Below are positions 1 to 8,000 of a DNA stretch of 8,074 nucleotides, in pieces. This DNA comes from an uncultured Phycisphaerales bacterium (lineage in GTDB: Bacteria > Planctomycetota > Phycisphaerae > Phycisphaerales > UBA1924): contig CALAFV010000132.1 in the NCBI GenBank assembly GCA_937891445.1, positions 1 through 8,074 on the forward strand. The letters are read 5' to 3'. The position numbers were made by a program, and so were the translations under genes. The notes beneath the pieces are model-generated. The model made no database searches, was not told where the DNA came from, and worked only from the letters and a program-made list of their open reading frames with translations. Numbering within the stretch: position 1 is the first letter of the stretch; every line of letters begins with the position of its first letter.

Positions 1-1361
1 GCCGACCCGGCAGCCCCCGCCCACGCCCGCCGCGCCGCCGGCCTCGGCCGCGGCAGCGACGCCACGTTCAGCGCCCCGCCCACCGCAACAGTAAACACCG
101 GATTGAGCATCGCGTTGAGCAGACAGTCGATCATGAACAGCAGCAGCATCACCGCGACTACCACCGGCGCCGCCACCCACGGGTCCCGCCATGTCCGCAC
201 CGGATACCGCAGCAGCGTCAGCCACACCGGCAGCATCATCACCAGCGTCCACAGCACCAGCCCGACCAGGCCGTACTTCCCCAGCACAACCACCCACAGC
301 CCGTCGGTCACGGCCTCGTCGCCCATGTGCGGCGGCCGGTTCCGTCCCCACCCGCCCCACCCCAGGATCGGGCTCTGCATCGCGTGCGCCACGAGGTAGT
401 CCTCGTTCTGCATCCGGAACTGGAGCGATCCCGCGCGGTCGTACCCGGCCACCGCCTCCGCGATGTCCACCAGCCCCTCGCCGGCCCACGCCCCGGTCGA
501 GCGGACCGCCATGTACAGCACCGGCGCCATCGCCAGCGCCCACAGCAGCACCGTCGTCCGCAGCCACTTGCTCACGACCATCAGCGGCCCGACCGTGAAC
601 AGCAGCGCCAGCGCGCCCAGCGACTTGCACACCACCGCCGTCCCCCCCAGCATCATCAGCCACACCGTCATCGGCACGCGCCACAGCGTCTTCTGCCGCC
701 CCGCGTACCACAGCCACGATCCCACCAGCGCCGTCGCCGTCATCCACATCCCCACCGCCAGCCCGTGCTGCATGAACACCGTCGGCCGCCACCCGCCCAG
801 CCGCCGCACCTGCAACCAACTGTGCTGGTGGAACCCGTACACGATGTTGTGCAACTGCGGGCTCATCCGCACTTCGTACAGGCACAGCGGCGCGTACACC
901 AGCCCCCCGATGAAGACCGCCATCGCCAGGTCCCGCATCGCCGGCAGGTCTGTGATGTACAGCCGCCCCAGCAGGTACGGGATCCCCCACTGCACGACCT
1001 GCCCGTACACCGACGACAGCGCATCGTGAGCACCCAGCCCGTTGATGACCGACGACGCCGACGGCGCCAGGCACCACAGCACCATCGGCACATCGAACCA
1101 GCGCGGCCGCAGCGAGGCGAACCGCCCGCCGTCCAGCACGATCGCCCCCAGCAGCGCCGCCAGCGACGTCGCCGTCAACTTCGTGAAGTCCGGCAATCCG
1201 GGCAGTTGCAACCCCGCCATCGGCAGAAACAACCACCCCAGCATGACCGACGCCAGCATCGCGCGACGCGCCGGCAGCACCGCGAACAGCGCCGCCCCAA
1301 GGGGCACCCACCCCAGCAGCGCGATCGTCACCAGCGGCGTCGCTGCCCCGTGCCCCTCCAT
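1..1361 (-). CDS. O-antigen ligase / polysaccharide polymerase (Wzy/WaaL-like), C-terminus cut by window edge
   Basis: This is a multi-pass inner-membrane protein that probably polymerises lipid-linked glycan repeat units, or ligates finished glycan to an acceptor, on the periplasmic face. The frame is open from ATG at 1361 to the left edge and gives 453 residues with no stop. I count about 11-12 hydrophobic segments, for example near residues 10-30, 142-162, 196-220, 270-287, 356-385 and 397-418. A large loop precedes the last segments. Family-type signatures are GFHQHSW (176-182), VFMQHG (195-200), an R-x3-R-type loop at 309-316 (RAGSLQFR), the A-x4-P-x2-GWGGWGRN stretch (327-341) and DGLWVVVLGKYGLVGL (353-368), which matches the Wzy_C pattern. 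The start directly abuts the flippase stop (TGAATG) and has a GGAGG ribosome site. The Arg/Ala/Pro-rich end (436-453) suggests the true C-terminus is near. Sequence alone cannot separate polymerase from ligase. Confidence 0.85.
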   Translation of the reverse strand, partial: MEGHGAATPLVTIALLGWVPLGAALFAVLPARRAMLASVMLGWLFLPMAGLQLPGLPDFTKLTATSLAALLGAIVLDGGRFASLRPRWFDVPMVLWCLAPSASSVINGLGAHDALSSVYGQVVQWGIPYLLGRLYITDLPAMRDLAMAVFIGGLVYAPLCLYEVRMSPQLHNIVYGFHQHSWLQVRRLGGWRPTVFMQHGLAVGMWMTATALVGSWLWYAGRQKTLWRVPMTVWLMMLGGTAVVCKSLGALALLFTVGPLMVVSKWLRTTVLLWALAMAPVLYMAVRSTGAWAGEGLVDIAEAVAGYDRAGSLQFRMQNEDYLVAHAMQSPILGWGGWGRNRPPHMGDEAVTDGLWVVVLGKYGLVGLVLWTLVMMLPVWLTLLRYPVRTWRDPWVAAPVVVAVMLLLFMIDCLLNAMLNPVFTVAVGGALNVASLPRPRPAARRAWAGAAGS

Positions 1362-2915
1362 TCAGCGCCTCCACAACTCGCTACGCACGCGCAGCAGTGC
1401 CCACACCCCGAGCCCGCCCAGCACCGGCACTGCCGCCCCAAGCAGCCACACCAGCGGCGGCGCGTCGCTCCACGCTCCCGTCGCCGCCCGCGGCACCAGG
1501 CCCCCGAGCGCTCCGACGCCGACCGCCACGGCCGTGAACCCGACGTCCTGCCGCACGATCCCGATCCCGTGCCGCGCCAGCGACGACTGAATCACGATGT
1601 GCCCCGCCAGCGTCCCCAGCGCCATGCCGCCGATGAACCCGCCCACGCCGGCGATCATGTACCCGCCCACGGCCGCGGCGCACGTCATCGCGAGTTTCGC
1701 GATGTTGCTGATCGCCAGCGCCCTGGAGTCGCCCATCACCAGCGCCGCCCGGTCCGCCGAGATCTGCAGGATCGAGAACCACACCGGCAGCGCCAGCAAC
1801 TGCGCCATCCACGCCGCCGGCCCGTACGCGTCCGGGTACAGGTGCCCGAACAGCACCGGCGCTCCCATCACCACCGACACCACCGCGAACGCCGCGAGTG
1901 TCAGGATCAGCCGCCGCGCCCGCAACACCTTCCCCTCCATCGCCGCCGGATCGCGCCGCGCGTGCTCCGCCAGCACCGGGTGCATCACCCGCCCCGACAG
2001 TTCCGACGCGATCCCCGTCAGCATCAGCACCATGCTGTACGACAGCGCGTACACGCCGAACGTCGCCGCCGCAGATTCCTCCGGCAGCAGCCGCGGCAGC
2101 ATGAGCCGGTCCAACTGCCCCGCCAGGAACGTCACCATCGTGCTCAGGAAGATCCACCGCCCGAACTTGAACAGGTCGTGCGCTGCCGCCCTGTCCCAGG
2201 CGAACCACACACGGTGCTGTTTCACCACCGTGTGGCTCATCACCAGCGTCGCCAGCGCCGTGACGAACCACCCCCCCACCAGCGCCCACACCGACCCTGT
2301 CAGCCACGCCAGGATCGTCATGGCCACCGTCGCCACGAACTGCACGCCCAGGTTCATGAGCGTCAGTGTGCGCAGGTCCAGCCGCCGGTTGAGCGAGAAC
2401 AGCGCCGGCGAGTTCAGCCCCGCCACCACCGCCGTCAGCCCGCACACCGGCAGCAGGTACGCCAGTTCCGGCTGCCCGTAGAACCGCGCCGCCGGCACCG
2501 CCAGCACGCACGTCCCCAGCCACAGCCCCACCCCGCGGATCGCCTGGATCGTCCACGCGGTGTTCAGAAAAGCCGGCTCTTCGCCGCGTTTGTGCTGGAC
2601 GATGCTCGGACCGATCCCCACATCCGAGAACATCCGCAGCCCCTGGATCACCACCTTCACCGTGGCCATCAGACCGAAGGCCACCGGCGACAGCAGCCAC
2701 GCCAGGAGCAGATTGCTGACGAAACTGATCCCCTGCGTCCCGATCGACCCGGCGATCATCCACGCCGTCCCGTGGATCGCCTTGGTGCGAAGCGACGGCG
2801 CCGCCCGCTGCGGCTCCTCCGGCGTCGTGGGAGCAGCGGGCGCAGAGCCCGACGGCGCTGCGGCCACCGCCGCCCCGCCGCCGCTCAGATTTTGGTTGTC
2901 TGCGTGGTCTGCCAC
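1362..2915 (-). CDS. Polysaccharide flippase, Wzx/PST type of the MOP superfamily
   Basis: This is an inner-membrane exporter that flips undecaprenyl-linked oligosaccharide from the cytoplasmic to the periplasmic side. With the GTG start at 2915 it is 517 residues, with about 14 hydrophobic segments (first near 52-74, last near 487-508), the usual number for MOP flippases. The family-type motif FSDVGIGPSIVQHK (96-109) follows the second segment, and SPVAFGLMATV (76-86) precedes it. About 48 Ala/Pro-rich residues come before the first membrane segment. The start is uncertain. No in-frame ATG precedes the first membrane segment, and GTG at 2999, 2915 and 2867 are all possible. The 2915 choice overlaps the glycosyltransferase by 31 bases and has only a weak AGGG ahead of it. 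The start at 2999 would add 28 Gly/Arg-rich residues and extend the overlap to 115 bases. The start at 2867 would remove the overlap. The neighbouring glycosyltransferase and polymerase/ligase support the function. Confidence 0.88.
   Translation of the reverse strand: MADHADNQNLSGGGAAVAAAPSGSAPAAPTTPEEPQRAAPSLRTKAIHGTAWMIAGSIGTQGISFVSNLLLAWLLSPVAFGLMATVKVVIQGLRMFSDVGIGPSIVQHKRGEEPAFLNTAWTIQAIRGVGLWLGTCVLAVPAARFYGQPELAYLLPVCGLTAVVAGLNSPALFSLNRRLDLRTLTLMNLGVQFVATVAMTILAWLTGSVWALVGGWFVTALATLVMSHTVVKQHRVWFAWDRAAAHDLFKFGRWIFLSTMVTFLAGQLDRLMLPRLLPEESAAATFGVYALSYSMVLMLTGIASELSGRVMHPVLAEHARRDPAAMEGKVLRARRLILTLAAFAVVSVVMGAPVLFGHLYPDAYGPAAWMAQLLALPVWFSILQISADRAALVMGDSRALAISNIAKLAMTCAAAVGGYMIAGVGGFIGGMALGTLAGHIVIQSSLARHGIGIVRQDVGFTAVAVGVGALGGLVPRAATGAWSDAPPLVWLLGAAVPVLGGLGVWALLRVRSELWRR
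1368..1372 (-). promoter_or_regulatory. Ribosome binding site of the polymerase/ligase gene
   Basis: GGAGG on the minus strand lies six bases before ATG 1361, inside the last codons of the flippase gene. It supports this ATG as the start, and with the abutting stop it fits coupled translation. Confidence 0.7.
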
Positions 2916-3970
2916 AGGCCCTGAATACGTCCCCTCTTCAGGAGTGAGTTCGCGTTCACGTGGATCACCACGTCCGCCACTGCCCCGACCACGGCCCACG
3001 GCAACGTCGCCAAGGCCGATCCCAGCGGCAGGTTCCGCAGGGAGCGCAGCCTACGCAGCAGGACCCCCTTGGGCATCACCCACCACCCCTTCTCTTTCAC
3101 CCGCTCGGCGACCAGTTTCTTGAACCACTCCGGGTCCTCGGCTGAGCGCCGTCTGATCAGTTCGCCCGCGTCCAGTTCCCCTACGTTGTTCCACAGGTAA
3201 TCCCACAGGATCGCGTTCACACCCCGGGTAACCGCTTGCCGCCGCTGCGCCTTGAACAGTTTCGGGATCGACGTGTACGCCTCGAAGACCACGCGCGCAT
3301 CCGGCGCCCCCACGACGCGGTCGTACCGCTCCTCGCGGCAGCGGCAGAGGTCCGTGATGATCAGCCCGTGCAGGAACGCATCCTCCCCGATCATCCCATC
3401 GGGGAAACACACCCGCCGCAGGAACTCCCCCCGCCCGCAGTACATCATCCCGCACAGCCCGTACCCCCGCGCCCGGTTCGTCGCCCCCAGCAGCAGCGTC
3501 AGCCATTCCAGCAGGCTCTTGCGCCGCTTCAGCGCCACGTGCTTGATGAACTCCGGCGTCGAGACCACCGCCTCCGGGTGCTCGTCCAGCGCCTTGATCA
3601 GGTTCAGCATCGTGTCCGGATGATCAATGCGGATGTCCCCATCCATCATGATCACCCGGTCGGCCGCCTGGTCCGAGATCCGGGACATGAACTCGTTCCA
3701 GGCGTTCACCTTCCCCCCGCGAGCCAGTTCCACCACCCGCCCCGTCACGCGACCCGAGGCGGCCGCCGGCAGGCGTGCCATCCCCTCCTCGATCGCACGC
3801 TTCGCCACCGCGGCCGTGTCGTCCGTGCACCCGTTCGGCACGCACACCAGTTCGATCTTCTCCACCCACTCCGGCGGCGCCACAAGCAGGCTCTGCGCCA
3901 AGGCCGAGCCGATCGTCCGTGCGATCACGGAGGATTCGTTGTATGCGAGAATGCCAATGCTGATCCTCAT
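2885..3970 (-). CDS. Family 2 glycosyltransferase with C-terminal membrane segment
   Basis: This GT-A fold enzyme transfers a sugar from a nucleotide-sugar donor, probably onto a lipid-linked glycan at the cytoplasmic face of the inner membrane. It has 361 residues. Visible family 2 marks, in order, are the N-terminal strand ending in AYNE (9-12), the nucleotide-binding acidic pair D50-D51 in GCTDD, GGKVNAWN (85-92), the metal-binding DGD (110-112), the likely catalytic-base motif GEDAF (195-199), and a QRRQAVTRG segment (242-250) resembling the QxxRW region. One hydrophobic segment near 317-337 probably anchors the C-terminus. ATG 3970 was chosen because the conserved first strand begins right there. 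The frame stays open upstream to 4117, but those residues are low-complexity and overlap the FkbM gene. ATG 3970 overlaps the FkbM stop by four bases (ATGA) and lacks a strong ribosome site, which suggests translational coupling. Donor and acceptor sugars cannot be read from the sequence. Confidence 0.9.
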   Translation of the reverse strand: MRISIGILAYNESSVIARTIGSALAQSLLVAPPEWVEKIELVCVPNGCTDDTAAVAKRAIEEGMARLPAAASGRVTGRVVELARGGKVNAWNEFMSRISDQAADRVIMMDGDIRIDHPDTMLNLIKALDEHPEAVVSTPEFIKHVALKRRKSLLEWLTLLLGATNRARGYGLCGMMYCGRGEFLRRVCFPDGMIGEDAFLHGLIITDLCRCREERYDRVVGAPDARVVFEAYTSIPKLFKAQRRQAVTRGVNAILWDYLWNNVGELDAGELIRRRSAEDPEWFKKLVAERVKEKGWWVMPKGVLLRRLRSLRNLPLGSALATLPWAVVGAVADVVIHVNANSLLKRGRIQGLWQTTQTTKI

Positions 3971-4884
3971 CGACTGGACCCGCTCTCGGCAAGCACCTCC
4001 CCGCGCTGGGGCGGTGCCGACTGCTTCGCGCCCTCCTTGAGGACGGCGACGTAATCCCGCACCTTCCCCCCCTGCCGCAGATACGAGGCGGCCGGTACCA
4101 GCCGCCAACCGAACCAACCGCGGCGGATCGCCATCAGATCGTACCCAAGCCTCCTGAACATCTCGTTGATCACCGAACCCTCCGCCGTCGGGTCGCCGAA
4201 GTGCTCGAACACGACCGCCCGCGGCGGATGTTCCCGGAACACCGGCTCAAGCGACTTCAGCACCGATTCTTCGTGCCCCTCGACGTCGATCTTGACCAGG
4301 TCCAACCGATCAAGGCCCGAAGCCGCCATCACCGCCTTCCCGGTCAGCAACTGCACCTCCAGCCGCCGCTCCTCTGGAACCTCCTCGGCCGAAGCAACGA
4401 GGTGGCTTTTCCCAAGGTTATTGGCGACTTCCATAGTCCCCACCCCCTCGTGGTCGCTGACCGCCGCCCTCACCGCAACGCCCCGCCCCCCGAACGGCGC
4501 AAGATTCTCGGACAGCAGCGCGAAGCACTCCGGCTGCGGCTCCACCGCCGCTACCCGGCACCCCTCACACCCGTGCAGCAACGCGCAACTGATGTATCCG
4601 ACGTTCGCGCCGACATCCAGGATGCGGTCCCCCGGCCGCGCCAGCGACAGCAGCACCTCGGCCACATCGTGGCTCAGCGCCCGACCCGTGTAGTACACAT
4701 ACCGCCCGATGAAATCATTGGGCATCACCGTCAGGTCGAACCCGGCGCGGGTCCGTACCCGGAGCCTTGCTTCTGGGAACTTGATCGCCCGAACCGTGGG
4801 GCTATCAACGATCCGCCCGTGCCCTCCGCTGAACGGATAGGCCCGCATCGCCGCGCGAATCAGCCGTTGGACGAGCCTTGGCAT
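3967..4884 (-). CDS. FkbM-family SAM-dependent methyltransferase
   Basis: This is a predicted cytoplasmic class I methyltransferase that would use S-adenosylmethionine to O-methylate a hydroxyl, here plausibly on a sugar of the glycan made by this operon. It has 305 residues. Motif I, the SAM-binding glycine-rich loop, is ILDVGANVGYIS (88-99). The acidic residue that would contact the ribose is in AVEPQP (113-118). The FkbM hallmark DLVKIDVEGHEESVLK spans 195-210. An ARPGDRIL lead-in (82-89) and a VVFEHFG strand (224-230) are also typical. The first 60 or so residues and the last 30 are outside the core, and the Ser/Pro/Gly-rich tail is probably disordered. ATG 4884 has AGGAGA four bases upstream, so the start is well supported. 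It is the first gene of the four-gene operon and follows a 137-base gap. FkbM proteins are common in exopolysaccharide clusters, but the exact acceptor is unknown. Confidence 0.92.
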   Translation of the reverse strand: MPRLVQRLIRAAMRAYPFSGGHGRIVDSPTVRAIKFPEARLRVRTRAGFDLTVMPNDFIGRYVYYTGRALSHDVAEVLLSLARPGDRILDVGANVGYISCALLHGCEGCRVAAVEPQPECFALLSENLAPFGGRGVAVRAAVSDHEGVGTMEVANNLGKSHLVASAEEVPEERRLEVQLLTGKAVMAASGLDRLDLVKIDVEGHEESVLKSLEPVFREHPPRAVVFEHFGDPTAEGSVINEMFRRLGYDLMAIRRGWFGWRLVPAASYLRQGGKVRDYVAVLKEGAKQSAPPQRGEVLAESGSSR

Positions 4885-4888
4885 AGGT

Positions 4889-4894
4889 TCTCCT
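4889..4894 (-). promoter_or_regulatory. Ribosome binding site of the FkbM gene
   Basis: AGGAGA on the minus strand, four bases before ATG 4884, is the best Shine-Dalgarno match in the window. It fixes the start of the first gene of the polysaccharide operon. Confidence 0.8.
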
Positions 4895-4924
4895 GTCCGG
4901 GATACAGCCGGGATCGATGTGGCC

Positions 4925-4952
4925 GGAATTCACGGAACAAATTCCTTGACAA
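4925..4952 (-). promoter_or_regulatory. Possible promoter/operator region of the polysaccharide operon
   Basis: The 70 bases ahead of the FkbM gene are much more AT-rich than the rest of the window. On the minus strand TTGTCA (4952-4947) resembles a -35 box, but no good -10 box lies 16-18 bases downstream. A perfect inverted repeat, GGAATT (4925-4930) and AATTCC (4940-4945) with a nine-base spacer, sits just downstream of that box and could be a regulator site. The gap after the terminator requires a promoter somewhere here unless transcription reads through, but the exact boxes are a guess. Confidence 0.3.
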
Positions 4953-4990
4953 ATGAGAACGGCCCGCGCGACCAAGTGTAGCGCGGGCCG
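4953..4990 (-). terminator. Likely Rho-independent terminator of the beta-helix gene
   Basis: A perfect 10-bp GC stem (4960-4969 with 4981-4990, CGGCCCGCGC against GCGCGGGCCG) encloses an 11-base loop. On the minus strand the stem is followed by TTCTCATTT, which is T-rich but interrupted. On the plus strand the flank is GC-rich, so the direction is minus. It lies 32 bases after the stop codon of the large gene, the expected place. The weak T tract means termination may be partial, letting some transcripts continue into the FkbM gene. Confidence 0.65.
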
Positions 4991-5021
4991 GTCCCAGGGT
5001 TCGTAGGTTGTCTTCAGCCGA

Positions 5022-8000
5022 TCACAGCGGCGGCAGGCCGAAGCCCTCCCGCACGTAGTTCACCACCGCGCGGGCGGTAAACTCGGACCGCCAGTTCGTC
5101 CGGCTCTGCTGCCGGGCCTCGTTCAGGAAGGCCTCGAGCGTTGCCGGGCGGCCCAGCGACTGCATGTAGGTCTCGACCGTCCGCTGCGGGTTGGGGAACG
5201 AGACCTGCGAACTCGACGCACCGGTCTCGCCGCTGACTCCGACCCAGCTCGACAGCGACCGCTCTGTCCCTGCGTGGTTGAACCACGTCGAGCCGGACCT
5301 CGAACTGAAGTAGGTGTTCTGCTGGTACGCGTACTGCGAGAACCCGGAGGGCGCGTGCCACACGACGTACCCGCCGTCCATCTGCTGCACCTTGTTGTTC
5401 TGGATCAGGATGTTGCGCCCGCCGGTGCCGTTGAACGACAGGCCCTGGCCCGTCCCCGAACGCGCCCACTTGTAGATGATGTTGTTCCGGATCGTCAGGT
5501 TCTCGTGCTCGATCGCCGTGCGGATCCCGGCCACGTTCGAGCCGTTGACGTTCTGGGTGCCAAGGTGCGCCACGATGTTGTTCTCGATCGTGACGTCGGC
5601 GCAACGCTCCAGGTTGATCCCGCGCCCACGCGGATCGCCGTTGACGTCCGTCCCGCCCAGGATCACGTTGTCCACGATCCGGCCGCTCGGACGGTACTGA
5701 GGCCAGGTCACCTGGGCGTGGCCCATCGAGATACCCGTGGGGTTGTAGAGCACCAGGTTGCCCCACACGTCCCCGCCCGGACGGCACTGGATCCCCGTCG
5801 CCGCCCCGCGAGCCACGATGTTGTTGCGGATCGTGATGTTGCGGTTCACGTCCTGCTTGATGTACATGTTGTGGTTGTAGATCGTCGCGACCGCGCCGGA
5901 GACCGTCTCGTTCCAGCCGCAGTGATCGAAGAGGCACTCCTCGATCAGCAGCCCATCGACATACTCCGTATAGATCCCCTGCGAGTGGTTCCCGACGCCG
6001 TAGCTGTCGGTGATGATGCACCGGCGGATCCGCACATCACGCATCCCCTCCGTGCCCCCTGTCTGCAGGTTGATGGCGTTGTTGTAGAACCGGATCACAC
6101 AGTCTTCGATCAGGAAGTTCACGCCGTCCTTGTACCGCTGGATCCCGTGCGGCGCCTGGCTCGCGGCCGACGACGAGAACGCGGCGTTCGACGGGTCGCG
6201 TCGGTGCGCGTAGAAGTGGATCCCGACGATCGCGAGGTGATCGCGGCTGGCGTCCCCGCTCATCAGGAAGATGCCCGGGTGGATCCCCGACCGGATCTCC
6301 GGCCGCGGCCCTTCGCCGTAGGCCCCGATCACCATCATCTCCGTGGCGCTGCGCCCGGACTTCTGCCAGGTCCCCGGCACGCCGTTGATGGGCGTCCCGC
6401 CGAGCGCCTCGTCCGTCCACACGTCCCCGCGCTTCAGCAGCAGCCAGTCCGGGTACCGGTTCCGAAGCTGGGCGTACCCCGCGGCGAGCGTCCGCTTCGG
6501 CGTCGCCGGCGACAGCCCGTCATTCGAGTCGCTGCCCGACGAACTCGACACGTACACGATCCGCGTGTCCGTGCTGGGCGTGAACACCGTCCATCCGCCG
6601 GTCAGCGACGCGGTCACCCACCCCGTAAAGGGCGAGTCGCCCGCGAAGTTCGTCGCCGCGATCCGGTAGCGGTGCACGCCGCTGCCCGGGGTGTCGTTGT
6701 ACGTCGTCGCGTTGGCCGGCGCCGTCAGCACGGTCACCGACCCCCACGTCCCGCCCGCCTGCTCCGTCTGGCGCTCGATGCGGAAGCCGCTCTCGTTGTT
6801 CGAGTTGTCGGTCCACGACAGCGTCACGCTGTCGTTCCCGTTGGCCGACGCCACCAGGCCGCTGGGCGCCGCCGGGGCCGTCTCCGCCACCGTCACCGAC
6901 GCCCACGCCGAGTACGGCGACGCGCCCGACGCGTTGACCGCGCGCACGCGGTAGCTGAACGTCCCCGGGCCGCACTGATCGATATACCCCGACACGTTCG
7001 CCGCGACCATCACGGTCCCGCCCGCGAACGACGGGCTCCGCTCGATCTCGAACCCAGTCTCGTTATCCGACGCGTCCGTCCACGACACCAGCGCGCGGCG
7101 GTTGCCGACGTCCGACGCCAGAACGCCCGTCGGCGCCGCCGGCGGCTGCGCCACCGACCCCGCGACCGTCGCGACCGTCCACGGCGTGTACGCCGACTGG
7201 CCGAACGTGTTGACCGCGCGCACGCGGTACCGGTACGTCCCCGGACCGGCGCTGTCCACCCACGACGTCGTCCCCGCCTGCAGCGTGTTCGTAATCAGCA
7301 GACCCCACTGCGATCCGTTCTGGGCCTGCTTCTGAATCTCAAAGTGGCTCTCGTTCGTCGAGTTGTCCGACCAGGTCACCCGCACGTGCCAGTGGTTGCC
7401 CTGGTCCGACGCCTGGAGGTTCGACGGCGCCGCCGGCGCGTTCTGCGTGACCAACACCTCCGCCCACGGCGAGAACACCGACGCCCCGCCGCTGCTCACG
7501 GCCCGGACGCGGTAGCGGAACCTCCCCAGCCCGGGGGCGTCCGTCACCGACGGCTGGTTCGGCCCCGACTCCAGCGTCTGCTTGTTCCCCCACGTCGAGC
7601 CGGTCCAGCGCTCGCGCTCGATCTCAAAGCCCGTCTCATCCGACGAGTTATCCACCCACGCCACACGAACGTCACGGCCGTTGCCCAGGTCCGACAGCGT
7701 CACCTGCGACGGCGCGTTCGGCGGCTGCCCGATCACCTGCAGCATCGCCCACGGCGTGAACTCCGACGATCCCGCCGCGTTCGCCGCACGCACCCGGTAC
7801 CGGTACGTGCCGTTGCCGGGATTATCGACCAGCGACGTCTGGTTCGCGTCCGCCAGCAGCGTCGTCGAGCGGTGCCAGGTGTTCCCGTTCTGACGCTGCC
7901 GCTGGATGTGGAACGTCGTCTCGTTCGTCGAGTTGTCCACCCAACTGATCTGCACCCCGCCCCCGGGCGCCGCCTGCACGACCGGATCGCTCGGCGCCGC

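Noticed and set aside
1381..2763. A 460-codon minus-strand frame within the flippase gene
   Set aside because: It is Gly/Ala/Asp/Arg-rich without membrane segments or motifs, whereas the overlapping frame encodes a clear 14-segment flippase.
327..2924. An 865-codon open frame on the plus strand
   Set aside because: It is antisense to the polymerase/ligase and flippase genes. Its product is an Arg/His/Pro/Gln-rich sequence with no domain pattern, as expected when strong third-position GC bias removes stops from the opposite strand.
3971..4117. N-terminal extension of the glycosyltransferase upstream of ATG 3970
   Set aside because: These residues are low-complexity, overlap the FkbM coding region and precede the conserved first strand of the GT-A fold, which begins exactly at ATG 3970.
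5014..6021. A 335-codon minus-strand frame within the beta-helix gene
   Set aside because: It is a His/Arg/Asp-rich shadow of the beta-helix frame. The true frame shows repeated NNI rungs.
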